IMG/VR virus record: IMGVR_UViG_3300048694_001252
Coordinates: 1 to 64,000 of that record
Length of the DNA stretch: 64,000 nucleotides
Strand: one strand, 5' to 3'
DNA from: a virus
A program made the position numbers and the translations under genes. Under the pieces are notes generated by a model, which saw only the letters and a list, made by a program, of their open reading frames with translations, did not search any database and had not been told where the DNA came from. This document shows, piece after piece, positions 45,980 through 57,700 of the stretch; the stretch's first letter is position 1, and each line of letters opens with the position of its first letter.

Positions 45980-48900
45980 TTATAATCTTCCTACAACAAT
46001 CTCGATCATTCCGCTAGTGCCGGCAAAATCTTCGAGCGCTTTGCCAATCACAGTGCCCATGGCCGGTTGACTACAGGCTGTGGCTGTGCCATCACCATGA
46101 CTGATCATCATATCACCTTTTCTTACTTGACCTGTGACCGATGTTGGTACTCGACCAGTCAATGCAACCGCAGTGGCATAGGGGTCTGACATCACGGAAT
46201 TCATGACATAGCTGGGATTGGTTGAAACTACCCCAGCCACGCGATTATCACTGTATACGTCACTCATGGTAACTTCTTTGTTGCCACCAAAACTCAAAAC
46301 CGTTCCAGGCAAATACTCTTGATCGGCCGCATAAATCTCGGCCAAGTCAGCGTATTGAGCCGAAGTGGCTTTGGCAAATACAGTATTGAAATACCCGGTG
46401 GCATTACCGATGTTGCCCACACCATTGGCTTGACCGTTGGTTATGTCCGTGTTGACCTGGATCGTACCCGTGCCCGTGGGTGTAAGGAATACCCAGGCAT
46501 TGGCCGCAGTACTGGTTATGGTGACATTACCGGTGCCATTGAGAGCAGCCGATATAACATTACCACCCGTGATGTTACCGGTCACTGATACTGTGGTACC
46601 TGTATGTGTGGTCGCATTGACGTTGGCACCACCCAAGACGTTACCACCCGTGATATTACCAGCCACGCTCAATGCTGATCCACCGGTATTGGCTATGGCC
46701 ACTGTGGTGGCTGTGTTGAATGTCACTGTGCCAGCTGCTGTTGTAGCTGTGACTGGTCCTATGGCTATAGTGGTAGTTGATCCTGCCAGTCCACCCACAC
46801 CAACGTTGATGGTTTTGGTATTACCAGTTCCCGTTGCACCAGTAGATATATTGGCTGTCTGGCTGGCCGTGCTCTGACCAATAGTGATAAAACCGGTCTG
46901 ACTAGTACCTCCCAATGTAATACTACCTGTGGTTTGGCTGGTACCTATGTTGATAGACAAGTTAGTAGCTGAGAAGGTAACTGCACCAGCAGCGGTTACG
47001 GCACCACTGACGCTGATGCTGGCACCACTGATGGCCGCCACAGATATGACGTTACCACCTGTGACGTTACCAGTAATGTTGAGTGCAGATACCACGTTAC
47101 CGGTCAAACTCAAACCAGCAGCATTGAGGTTACCACCCGTGATGTTACCGGTACCCGAAACGATACCTGAGCCAAACAGAACGTTGCCACCTGTGATGTT
47201 GGCTGTTACTGATACTGTGGTACCTGTGTGTGTGGTCGCATTGACGTTGGCACCACCCAAGACGTTGCCACCCGTGATGTTACCAGTACCCGAAACGATA
47301 CCTGAGCCAAATAGAACGTTACCGCCGGTGATGTTACCAGTGCCCGAAACTATACCTGAGCCAAATAGAACGTTACCACCTGTGATGTTACCAGTGGCCG
47401 ATATGAGACCCGCAGTGGTCACATTACCGCCTATGACGTTGGCCACTGCACTGACTGTGCCCGCGGTTATGACACCGTACGAGGCCGCAGCCGTTGTAGT
47501 AAACGGCGTCATGGGGTTCCAATAAAGGTTAGTAGTCGGCGTTGTTACGAAGTTATTGGTACTGGAATCTTTGATATAGTTTACTGACGTGGCCGCGGAC
47601 AGCAACAATTGAGTGTTGGCTATAGCCGTCAATGGTGCGGTGGACGGGGTAAACGCAGCGGTATAGACCGCGGTGCCTTTGACCGCTCTAAGATTTGTTA
47701 CATATCCTACTAATTTTCCACCAAACGTATCACCATAGGCTCCCAATGCGGGTCGTCCACTGGGGCATGTGTAACTGTTAGAATCTGTATAAGTCGAACC
47801 CGACTGCGCACCATTGATCCAAAGTTTGGTGCTGCCCGATTGTCGACTAACAGCCACATGTGTCCAAGCATTGGTAGTCACAGCGCCACCAGTTATAGCA
47901 GTGGTCGCTCCAAATTGGAAAGTCCATGATCCCGTCTGACCATTGACCACGGGTGAGACGTCAGCTGTGGAGGTCCTTTGGTCATAGACCACACCGGCTG
48001 TGAGCACGTAGACCCAAAATTCTATAGTAAAATCACCGGTACCAAAGGCCAATGCTGTGGTTCCGGCAGCCACGGTGGCATAGTCCCCGCCACTGAAATA
48101 CAGACTACCGCCAATGCCGGAACCTACCAATATGTTACCAGCCAGCACATTGCCGGCTATGCTGAGTGCGGCTTGCCCAGTGTTGGCCAAAATCGTAGTG
48201 GTACCATCATTGATAGCGAAAGTGGCGTTACCAGTTACTGGACCCAATGACATGGTAGTGAGCGAATTTGCTGCTCCGGCTGTGCCAATATTGATATTTT
48301 TGAATCGGGCGGAAGCTGTGACTCCAGAAAACAAGTTACCGGTCTGATTGGCCGTGCTCTGACCAATTAGAATCAAACCAGTTCCCGATGTGCCACCCAC
48401 AGTGAACGTACCTGTGGTTTGGCTGGTACCTATGTTGATGGTACCGGTAGTGGTTGTAAATCCTACGTTACCACCAGCACTGATATCTGTGGTCGCTATG
48501 ATATTACCACCCGTGATGTTGCCGGCCGCGCTCAGTGCTGATCCACCGGTATTGGCTATGGCCACTGTGGTGGCTGTGTTGAATGTCACCGTAGCCGCAG
48601 CAGTGGTGGCTGTGACTGGTCCAATAGCGATGGTAGTAGTAGATCCTGCCAGTCCACCCACACCAATATTGATGGCCTTGGTGGTGGCTGTAGCTGTGGC
48701 ACCAGTGGCTATATTACAGGTCTGGGCACCTGTGCTTTGACCGATCAAGAGTAGTCCTGTTTGCGCCGTGCCGCCCAGTGTCAAAGTACCTGTGGTTTGA
48801 CTGGTACCTATGTTGATGGCACCGGTGGTAGTTGAGTAGGTCACTGCACCTGCACCGGTTGTGGCACCACTGACGCTGATGCTGGCACCGCTGATGGCCG

Positions 48901-49399
48901 CCACAGATATGACATTGCCACCAGTGACGTTGCTGGTAACGTTGAGAGCAGATAATACGTTACCGGTCAAACTCAAACCAGCAGCATTGACGTTGCCAGC
49001 CGTGACGTTGCCTGTGGCTGACATAAGACCCACAGTTGTAACGTTACCTGCGATTACGTTGCCCGACGAAGAAACTGTGACACCTTGCACCAGGGTAGTA
49101 GCGATTATGTTGCCACCCGTGACATTACCAGTGGCCGATATGAGACCCGCGGTGGTCACATTACCACCTATGACGTTGCTGGTAGCTGATACAACGCCTG
49201 CTGTGTTGATGTTGCTGCCTGTGACGTTGCCTACCGCGCTTATGGTATTAGCAAAGTTGGCATTTTGGGTATTGGTCAGCGTGAGGGCCGTGGTACCACC
49301 AGTGCCAGTATCATTGGTTTTGATTACCAAATTGCCCGTGGTATCGCCCAATTGTATAAATGAAGTAGTTGACAGTGTGCCTACGCTGATATTGCTCAT
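45980..49399 (-). CDS. Tail fibre with GNV repeats, LamG-like domain and conserved C-terminal domain (1139 aa)
   Basis: Residues 1-425 and 640-1010 are beta-helix-like repeats of GN-x-TGGN / GNVTTAG. Residues about 431-630 are a concanavalin/LamG-like jelly roll (SLYFSGGDYATVAAG, FTIEFWVYVL, NAWTHVAVSRQSGSTKLWIN), a likely glycan binder. Residues about 1013-1139 (SAQYADLAEIYAADQEYLPG, GKALEDFAGTSGMIEIVVGR) are homologous to the end of the 1035-aa fibre. ATG 49399 has AAAGG upstream. The fibre genes run on without a visible terminator. Presumed receptor-binding or side fibre. Confidence 0.82.
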   Translation of the reverse strand: MSNISVGTLSTTSFIQLGDTTGNLVIKTNDTGTGGTTALTLTNTQNANFANTISAVGNVTGSNINTAGVVSATSNVIGGNVTTAGLISATGNVTGGNIIATTLVQGVTVSSSGNVIAGNVTTVGLMSATGNVTAGNVNAAGLSLTGNVLSALNVTSNVTGGNVISVAAISGASISVSGATTGAGAVTYSTTTGAINIGTSQTTGTLTLGGTAQTGLLLIGQSTGAQTCNIATGATATATTKAINIGVGGLAGSTTTIAIGPVTATTAAATVTFNTATTVAIANTGGSALSAAGNITGGNIIATTDISAGGNVGFTTTTGTINIGTSQTTGTFTVGGTSGTGLILIGQSTANQTGNLFSGVTASARFKNINIGTAGAANSLTTMSLGPVTGNATFAINDGTTTILANTGQAALSIAGNVLAGNILVGSGIGGSLYFSGGDYATVAAGTTALAFGTGDFTIEFWVYVLTAGVVYDQRTSTADVSPVVNGQTGSWTFQFGATTAITGGAVTTNAWTHVAVSRQSGSTKLWINGAQSGSTYTDSNSYTCPSGRPALGAYGDTFGGKLVGYVTNLRAVKGTAVYTAAFTPSTAPLTAIANTQLLLSAATSVNYIKDSSTNNFVTTPTTNLYWNPMTPFTTTAAASYGVITAGTVSAVANVIGGNVTTAGLISATGNITGGNVLFGSGIVSGTGNITGGNVLFGSGIVSGTGNITGGNVLGGANVNATTHTGTTVSVTANITGGNVLFGSGIVSGTGNITGGNLNAAGLSLTGNVVSALNITGNVTGGNVISVAAISGASISVSGAVTAAGAVTFSATNLSINIGTSQTTGSITLGGTSQTGFITIGQSTASQTANISTGATGTGNTKTINVGVGGLAGSTTTIAIGPVTATTAAGTVTFNTATTVAIANTGGSALSVAGNITGGNVLGGANVNATTHTGTTVSVTGNITGGNVISAALNGTGNVTITSTAANAWVFLTPTGTGTIQVNTDITNGQANGVGNIGNATGYFNTVFAKATSAQYADLAEIYAADQEYLPGTVLSFGGNKEVTMSDVYSDNRVAGVVSTNPSYVMNSVMSDPYATAVALTGRVPTSVTGQVRKGDMMISHGDGTATACSQPAMGTVIGKALEDFAGTSGMIEIVVGRL

Positions 49400-49441
49400 C
49401 TGTGTGCCTTTATATTACTTATCTGGGTCGCGATCATATGG

Positions 49442-50206
49442 TTAGGCCCAAGTTCCCACGCTGATATTTGCCCCAGCAGCCCCCAGCGGCGTGAGACAAA
49501 ACCACGATCCTTTTAGCACCGAGGATGTTACCCCAGGGGCCACAGAGTACTGCATCTGGGGTATGAAAGTGCCGCCGGCGTTGATACTCACTGTACCATG
49601 TATGGTCATCGAACTAGCTTCACTGGATCCCGATCCCGCTGCTGCGGTCATACTGGCAGTGTTTATTATGGTTTGTACCGGACTAATATCTACTAGATTG
49701 ATTGTGCTAGCCGACGTGTTGATCAAATAGGGAAAATCATATAAAATGTAGTTTATCGTGGCAGTACCACCAAAACCCAAATTGATAGCCATGGAGGCTA
49801 TGCCGGCTGTTGCCAAAATGACCAGCTGCGCCTGTATCTCATATACGGTATTTGCGCTCAACGTAATTCCAGCATTGAAGATGCTTTGTATAGACGTATC
49901 ATTGGACAGAGCTCGATTGGAGTTCAAATAATACACCAAATTACTGGGCATGATGCCCCGTTGTGTACCTTGTGGTGTCACATAAGGTATCCGGCCGTCA
50001 TATTCCCAACTGCCCGCAGCGGCAGTGGTAAGATTGCTGCCGGAACTGAAAGTCAACGGAGCTTGGCTATTGGTACCGGCTGCCAACACAGTATTGGCAA
50101 TCAATGTGCCGCTGACCGATGGCAATGTGATGTTACCGCTGCCTGAAGCTGCTGGCGTTATGGTAATAGATCCACTGGTGTCACCGGAAAGAATTATATT
50201 GCTCAT
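49442..50206 (-). CDS. Adhesin-like protein, paralogue 3 of 3 (254 aa)
   Basis: ATG 50206 (MSNIILSGDTSGSITI) overlaps the upstream stop as ATGA. Shared layout with the next two genes: SGDTSGS-type start, APLTFSSGSNLTTAAAGSWEYDGRIPY, RGIMPSNLVYYLNSNR, SIFNAGITLSANTVYEIQ, a GFGGTATINYILYDF strand, [18 protein letters not shown], and SxxISVGxWx end. All-beta, no enzyme motif. The order suggests tail-fibre tip or attached small fibre subunits that arose by tandem duplication. Confidence 0.72.
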   Translation of the reverse strand: MSNIILSGDTSGSITITPAASGSGNITLPSVSGTLIANTVLAAGTNSQAPLTFSSGSNLTTAAAGSWEYDGRIPYVTPQGTQRGIMPSNLVYYLNSNRALSNDTSIQSIFNAGITLSANTVYEIQAQLVILATAGIASMAINLGFGGTATINYILYDFPYLINTSASTINLVDISPVQTIINTASMTAAAGSGSSEASSMTIHGTVSINAGGTFIPQMQYSVAPGVTSSVLKGSWFCLTPLGAAGANISVGTWA

Positions 50207-50961
50207 ACCCAAGGTCCCACACTGACATTGCCTGTGGTTCCCACTGGTGTGAATTTGATAAAAGAACCGATATTCACAGTATAGGTGCCGCCTGGCGCGC
50301 GATTGGCATTGTAATTGGGGATAAAAGTACCACCGGCATTGGTAGTCACTGATCCGCGTAGCATTACAGGAGCATTGACCGAGGTGGTTATGGCTGTGGT
50401 CACATTGGCAGTCGTGGATACATTAGCACTGGCCTGTGTCAGGTTACCATTATCAAATGCCGCACCAGAGGCGCTGTACATGACACCGGCCTGATAAATG
50501 ATATTATTCAATGTGGCTGTACCAGTAAAAGAAAACTGTATGACATGTGATGTAGTACCACCCGCTCTGCTCAAATAAATCAATGCATCCATCATGTAAC
50601 TGGTATTGGCACTCAGCGTGACTCCCACACCAAATATAGATCTTACCGTGGCGTCATTGCCTCCAGCGATGCCACTATTGAGCCAATATAGTTGGGCAGT
50701 GGGCAATACTCCGCGTTCACTGGCCTGCCCGGTATTATAAAACACTGTACCGTCATACTCCAGGCTGCCGGCTGTGGCAGTGGTTAGATTGGATCCGCTG
50801 GTAAATTTTAGAGGTGCTGTGGTGGTGTTGCCTGCTGTGAGCGAGGTAGTCAAGATATTGGCAGTACCTGTGGGCAACGTGAGTATCGCTGTGCCAGCTA
50901 TGGCTTGTGGACTCAGCACAACATTACCGCCAACACTGTCTGATATGGTCAGTTTACTCAT
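50203..50961 (-). CDS. Adhesin-like protein, paralogue 2 of 3 (252 aa)
   Basis: ATG 50961 ([16 protein letters not shown]), ATGA overlap with the upstream stop. Same motif order as its neighbours ([74 protein letters not shown]), with variable strands between. The C terminus TGNVSVGPWV matches the SVGxW ends of the others. Presumed virion adhesin; function inferred only from neighbours. Confidence 0.72.
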   Translation of the reverse strand: MSKLTISDSVGGNVVLSPQAIAGTAILTLPTGTANILTTSLTAGNTTTAPLKFTSGSNLTTATAGSLEYDGTVFYNTGQASERGVLPTAQLYWLNSGIAGGNDATVRSIFGVGVTLSANTSYMMDALIYLSRAGGTTSHVIQFSFTGTATLNNIIYQAGVMYSASGAAFDNGNLTQASANVSTTANVTTAITTSVNAPVMLRGSVTTNAGGTFIPNYNANRAPGGTYTVNIGSFIKFTPVGTTGNVSVGPWV

Positions 50962-51710
50962 GCCCAAGACCCAATTGAGATGTTGGAACCACTGGCCCCT
51001 ATGGGATATATGCTGAAGAAACTACCCGCTTGCAAAGTATAAAATGCTGTGGGCGTATTTTGTGATTGTTGTGGTATAAACGTACCCCCGGCGTTGACAC
51101 TCACTGTCCCACGCAACCACAACGTCACAGTTTGGAAATTAGCTGATGCCATCAGAGCAGTCATGGCCGTGGTCGTTGAAAAAGCTGCGCTGGATGAACT
51201 ATCAACCAAAGGTATAGTTGAGGATGAATGTATACATTCAGCACAGTATAAAATATTATTCACCGTGGCTGTACCACCAAACCCAAAACTCACAATGTTG
51301 GCTGCACTGGCAGATCGAGAAAATACCATCTCGGCTTCCATGACATACACCGTGCCCGACGACAGTGTCACACCTACACCAAACACGCTATTGGTACCGG
51401 ACCCTACAGGATATGACCGGTTTGAATTGATACAAAAATACTGCATGCCCGGGATGATCCCCCTAAGAGCTCCGCTGGGAGTACCATAAAAACCTTGACC
51501 ATCGTATTCAATAGATCCAGCAGTGGCCGTGGTCAAGAGGTTACCTGAAGCAAAACTAAGTGGGGCGGCAGAGACATTGCCGGGATTGAGTACATTGCTG
51601 AGCAATGTGACATTGCCACTGGGCAATGTCAGTGTACCGGCTCCGGCCGCAGCTGGTGCTTGCAATGTGACCGATCCACTGGTATCTCCGGCTATGGTTA
51701 CTGCGCTCAC
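50958..51710 (-). CDS. Adhesin-like protein, paralogue 1 of 3, GTG start (250 aa)
   Basis: I place the start at GTG 51710, which overlaps the collagen-like gene's stop as GTGA and gives (M)[15 protein letters not shown], parallel to the ATGAGC starts of the other two copies; ATG 51722 is the alternative. Shared motifs: [72 protein letters not shown]. All-beta, presumed virion adhesin. Confidence 0.7.
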   Translation of the reverse strand: MSAVTIAGDTSGSVTLQAPAAAGAGTLTLPSGNVTLLSNVLNPGNVSAAPLSFASGNLLTTATAGSIEYDGQGFYGTPSGALRGIIPGMQYFCINSNRSYPVGSGTNSVFGVGVTLSSGTVYVMEAEMVFSRSASAANIVSFGFGGTATVNNILYCAECIHSSSTIPLVDSSSSAAFSTTTAMTALMASANFQTVTLWLRGTVSVNAGGTFIPQQSQNTPTAFYTLQAGSFFSIYPIGASGSNISIGSWA

Positions 51711-54700
51711 AGAATCACCCATCTCTGTCCAGATGCCACAGTGACACTGACGTTGTTGGCTGTGGTAATAGGTCCGATACTAAGAGCGTTATAACCCGAT
51801 CCCACAGTATAGTTGGCTGTGATAGTGTTCGCTGTGAGTAGTAGTCCATTGGTTGCCAAGAACACCGAACTAGAAAATGTTCCCAATGAAGTCAAGTTGC
51901 CGCCGGTAATATTGCCTGTCACGCTGAGCGCATTACTGGTGGCGTTATAAACAAATCCTGCTGTTGAAACGTTGGCCAACTGGTCAACTCCAGCTGCTCC
52001 TACCATAACCGGATAAAGATTAGCGGTAGTGGTATTATTGGTAGCGTTGATTGTATTGGCCGATCCACCGCCCCCACCGCTAGGACCTTGGGCTCCTTGC
52101 GTACCCAAAGTACCTTGTGTGCCTGTGGCACCTTGCGTACCCGCCCCTGTAGCACCTTGCGTACCTGTACCTGTGGCACCTTGCGTACCTGTACCTGTGG
52201 CACCTTGTGCACCAGTGGCGCCCTGTGTACCTGCCCCTGTAGCACCTTGTGCTCCGGTCACGCCCTGAGCGCCTGTAGCGCCTTGCGCGCCAGTTGATCC
52301 TTGTGCGCCAGTTGTGCCTTGAGTTCCCGTGGTTCCTTGCGCACCTGTTACACCTTGAGCCCCGGTAGCGCCCTGCGCACCATCTGTGCCCTGTGCACCT
52401 ATTGTGCCCTGTGCACCTGTTGTGCCCTGTGCACCTGTGGTTCCTTGAGCTCCGGTTGTGCCTTGTGTGCCATTTGTTCCACTAGTACCCTGTGCACCTG
52501 TGGTGCCTTGAGCACCTGTTGTACCTTGTGTGCCATCCGTGCCTTGTGTACCTGTTGTGCCTTGCGCACCTGTTGTGCCCTGTGCACCTGTGGTGCCTTG
52601 AGCACCCGTGATGCCTTGTGTACCTGTGGTACCTGTTGTGCCTTGTGCGCCCGTAGCACCCTGTGCACCTGTGGTGCCTTGAGCACCTGTGGTGCCTTGT
52701 GTACCTGTGGTACCCGTGGTGCCTTGTGCGCCCGTAGCACCCTGTGCACCTGTTGTGCCTTGAGCACCAGTTGTGCCTTGAGCACCTGTTGTGCCTTGTG
52801 TACCTGTGGTGCCCGTTGTGCCTTGTGCACCCGTAGCGCCCTGTGCACCTGTGGTGCCTTGAGCACCTGTGGTGCCTTGAGCACCCGTGATGCCTTGTGT
52901 ACCTGTGGTACCTCTTGTGCCTTGCGCTCCAATCGTGCCTTGTACTCCCTGTGCACCTGTAGTGCCTTGTGCACCCGTGATGCCTTGCGCTCCAATCGTG
53001 CCTTGTACTCCCTGTGCACCTGTAGTGCCTTGTGCACCCGTGGTGCCTTGTGCACCTGTGGTGCCCTGTGTACCTGTTGTGCCTTGAGTGCCCGTGATGC
53101 CTTGCACGCCTTGTGCGCCTGTGGCACCTTGCGTACCGGCTGTGCCTTGAGCCCCGCTGACCAAGGCCACAAACAGAGTACTGTTATCAGCAAAATTGCT
53201 TGATCCGGTACCGCCTGATCCCAACAACATAACCGGATAGGTCCAGTAGTTGTTGGTAACAGTACTGGGTGTGCCATTTATCTGCCAGCGTTGATAATTG
53301 GCACTGTTGGCTCGATCCTGTATGGTTATTACTTCGGTATTCTGGATCAGAGCCAAGAATATGTCAATGTCCTGACCATCATCTGTGAGGTGATCAATAT
53401 TGATAGATGTGGCACTGGTCTGGGCCAAGTTATTCCAGATTACCTTGCCATCACCTGGATCACCACTGGTACTACCAGTATTGGCTCGATAATTGAATAG
53501 GTTGCTACTGCTACCTTGATTACCTTGCGTACCCTGTGTGCCTGTAGCACCCTGTGTGCCTTGAATGCCTTGAGTACCCGTGATGCCTTGCACGCCTTGT
53601 GCACCTGTGGTGCCTTGGGCACCTGTGATGCCTTGAGTGCCTTGTATACCCGTGGTTCCTTGTACACCTTGTGTGCCTGTAGTGCCTTGTGCACCCGTGG
53701 TGCCTTGTGCACCTGTTGTGCCCTGAGCACCTGTTGTGCCTTGTGTACCTAGAGTGCCTTGAGCACCTTGGGTGCCTTGTGCGCCTGTGGCGCCTTGTGC
53801 GCCTGTGGTACCTGTTGTGCCCTGAGTACCTGTGGTGCCTTGTGTGCCATTTGTTCCTGCAGTACCCTGTGTACCATCTGTGCCCTGTGCACCTGTTGTG
53901 CCCTGAGCACCTGTTGTGCCTTGTGTACCTGTTGTGCCTTGTGTACCTGTGGTGCCTTGTGTACCTGTGGTACCTGTTGTGCCTTGGGCTCCGGTTGTGC
54001 CTTGTGTGCCTGTGGTACCTTGTGTACCTGCGGTACCTTGTGAGCCAGTGGTACCTTGATTGCCCGCAGTGCCTTGCGTACCAGTTTGTCCTTGGATGCC
54101 CGTGGTGCCTTGAGCACCTGTGGTACCCTGTGCACCTGTTACCCCTTGAACGCCTTGTGTACCTGTAGTGCCTTGTGCACCCGTGGCGCCTTGAGCTCCG
54201 GTTATACCTTGTGTGCCATCCGTGCCTTGTGTACCTGTGGCACCTTGAGTACCTGTGATGCCTTGAGTACCTACAGTGCCTTGCACGCCTTGCAAGCCCA
54301 CAGTGCCTTGTGCACCCTGTACACCCTGTGTGCCGAGAATGCCTTGGAGACCCTGTGTACCTAGAGTACCTTGTACACCCTGAGTACCTACAGTTCCTTG
54401 CACACCTTGTGTGCCTTGAACACCCTGTGTGCCCGTAGTACCTTGTGAGCCAGTTGCGCCTTGAGCACCCACGGTGCCTTGGCTACCAATCACGCCCTGC
54501 GCACCTGTGACGCCTTGAGCACCTGTGGTACCTTGTGCGCCTGTGGTACCTTGAGTGCCTTGACTACCTGTGGTGCCTTGTGTGCCGTCTGTGCCCTGAC
54601 TACCGGTAGTGCCCTGTGTACCCGTTGTGCCTTGAGCACCTGTGACGCCTTGAGCACCTGTGACGCCTTGATTACCAATTATGCCCTGGAGACCTTGTGT

Positions 54701-57700
54701 GCCTGTAGTGCCCTGACTACCAGTAGTGCCCTGGATTCCCGTAGTACCTTGCGCACCTGTGACGCCTTGAGTGCCCGTGACACCTTGAGATCCCAAGATA
54801 CCCTGGATGCCTTGCGCACCTGTTGCACCTTGCGCACCCGTGACACCATTGACCAAGGCCACAAATAGATTAGTTTCGTCTGCAAAATTGCTTGATCCGG
54901 TACCGCCTGATCCCAACAACATAACCGGATAGGTCCAGTAGTTGTTGGGTACCGAAGTGGGTGTACCATTTACCTGCCAGCGTTGATAATTGGCACTGTT
55001 GGCTCGATCCTGTATGGTTATTACTTCGGTATTCTGGATCAATGCCAAGAATATGTCAATGTCCTGACCACCGTCGGTTAGATGACTGATATTGATTGAT
55101 GTGGCGTTGACTTGGGTGGCGTTGTTCCACAACAGATGACCGCTACCAGGATCACCACTGATTATGTTGGTATCTGACTTGTAATTGAATAGATTACTGC
55201 TAGAGCCAGTATTACCTTGGCTGCCTGTAGTGCCTTGTGTGCCAGTTGTGCCTTGTGTGCCCGTGGTACCTGTGACGCCTTGAGCGCCTGTTGAGCCTTG
55301 GGCACCTGCAATACCCTGTGCGCCCGTGGTACCTTGGCTTCCAGCTACCCCTTGTGTTCCTGTGGTGCCTTGAGCACCTGTGACGCCTTGCCCGCCCGTG
55401 ACACCTTGTGTGCCCTGTGTGCCTGTGACGCCTTGAGCGCCTGTGGTGCCTTGTGTGCCCGTAGCGCCTTGTGAGCCTGTTGTGCCCTGTGTGCCTGTGA
55501 CGCCTTGCGCTCCTGTGGTGCCTTGACCGCCAGTTGATCCTTGTGTGCCCGTAGTGCCCTGACTACCCGTAGTACCCTGAGCACCCGTAGTGCCTTGTGT
55601 ACCCGTAGTGCCCTGTACGCCCGTAGTGCCTTGTGCACCTGTTGAGCCTTGGGTACCCTCAACTCCTTGGATACCTTGAATACCTTCTACACCTTGAGCA
55701 CCTGTGACACCTTGGGTTCCAGTAACCCCTTGAACCCCCGTGGTGCCTTGTGCACCTTGTGCACCTGTAATGCCCTGAGTACCTACAGTACCTTGGGCAC
55801 CTGTTGAACCTTGGGTACCCGTGGCTCCTTGCACTCCCTGTGTGCCCGTAGTACCTTGTGCACCCGTGGTGCCTTGGCCTCCTGTCGCCCCTTGTGTGCC
55901 TTGTGTGCCTGTGGTACCTTGTACACCCTGTGTACCAGTTTGCCCTTGGACTCCTTGTGCTCCAGTAGTACCTTGCGAGCCTGTCACTCCTTGCGTACCC
56001 TGTGTACCTGTGACGCCTTGTGCGCCATCTGTGCCCTGTGCACCTGTGGTGCCTTGACCTCCGGTAGCACCTTGTGTACCCTGTGTACCTGTGGTGCCTT
56101 GTGTGCCCGTGATGCCTTGGCCGCCTGTGGCACCTTGACTACCTGTGGTGCCTTGTGTGCCTTGACTACCAGTAGATCCCTGCGCACCTGTGGTGCCCTG
56201 TGCGCCATCCACACCTTGTACACCTTGTGTACCAGTGGTACCTTGTACACCTTGGCCGCCTGTAACACCTTGTGTGCCTTGTGTACCTGTTGTGCCTTGA
56301 GCACCCGTAACGCCTTGGGTGCCTTGCGTACCGGTTTGTCCTTGAGTTCCTGTGGTGCCTTGTGCACCAGTGACGCCTTGAGTTCCTCCTACTCCCTGTA
56401 CACCTTGGCTGCCTACAATACCTTGGGTGCCTGTGGTTCCTTGTGCACCTGTAGTGCCCTGCGTACCTGTGGCGCCTTGTGTGCCTGTGGTACCTTGTGT
56501 ACCCGTAACGCCCTGTGCGCCATCTGTACCCTGAGCGCCTGTGATGCCTTGTGTGCCAGTTGTGCCCTGAGTGCCTGTGGTGCCCTGTGAGCCAGTTGTA
56601 CCTTGTGTGCCAGTTGTACCTTGTGTGCCAGTTGTACCTTGGGAGCCAGTTGTACCTTGGGAGCCGGTTGTACCTTGTGCGCCTGCGGGTCCGGGCGTAC
56701 CACCAAGATTTACCTCCCAAGATGTGTAACTACCGGTTCCCGTTGCTGTGGTAATATTGGCCACCATGGCGCCGGTACCACTGTCATAACTGGTAACAGT
56801 ACCATCCATGTAGTTGTTGGCATCGTAACTGATGATAATGTTCTGAGATGGGATATAGGCCAGGCTGGTTCCCACCGTGAGAGATTTAGATCCTGTGCCA
56901 ATGGATAGATTGGTTGAGCTAGTGGTTTGATAGGCATCGCCTGTGATGCCTTGTGATCCAATCGTGCCTTGTACACCCTGCGTACCTTGCGAGCCATTTG
57001 TTCCCTGTGTACCTGTAGTGCCTTGACTACCTACAGTACCTTGCGAACCAGTAGTGCCTTGGATACCTGTGATACCTTGGCCGCCTGTAACTCCCTGTGT
57101 ACCCTGTGTGCCTTGCGTACCTGTGACACCTTGACCGCCCACAGCACCTTGACTGCCTACCGCGCCCTGTACGCCCTGACCTCCCACTGCACCCTGTACA
57201 CCTTGAGTGCCCGTGATACCTTGAGTGCCCGTAGTGCCTTGTGCACCAGTAGATCCTTGAGCGCCAAGAACTCCCTGTGTGCCTTGTGTGCCAGTATTGC
57301 CTTGTGTGCCCGTAGTTCCTTGAGCACCTGTGGTGCCCTGTGTACCCGTAGAGCCTTGAGCTCCTTGACTACCTGTGGTTCCTTGCGAGCCCGCAGTACC
57401 CTGTGTGCCTGTTATGCCTTGTGAGCCAGTAGTGCCTTGTACACCTGTCGCGCCTTGCGAGCCCGTAGTGCCTTGTGTGCCAGTTGTACCCTGTGATCCA
57501 ATCGTGCCTTGTGTGCCTTGACTACCTGTGGTGCCTTGCGAGCCCGCAGTACCCTGTGTGCCTGTGGTGCCTTGAGCACCTGTGGTGCCTTGGCCGCCCG
57601 TGACACCTTGTGTGCCTTGAGTGCCCGTAACGCCCTGTGTGCCAGTTGTACCTTGTGCTCCAGTTTGTCCTTGACTACCGGTCACTCCCTGCGTACCCTG

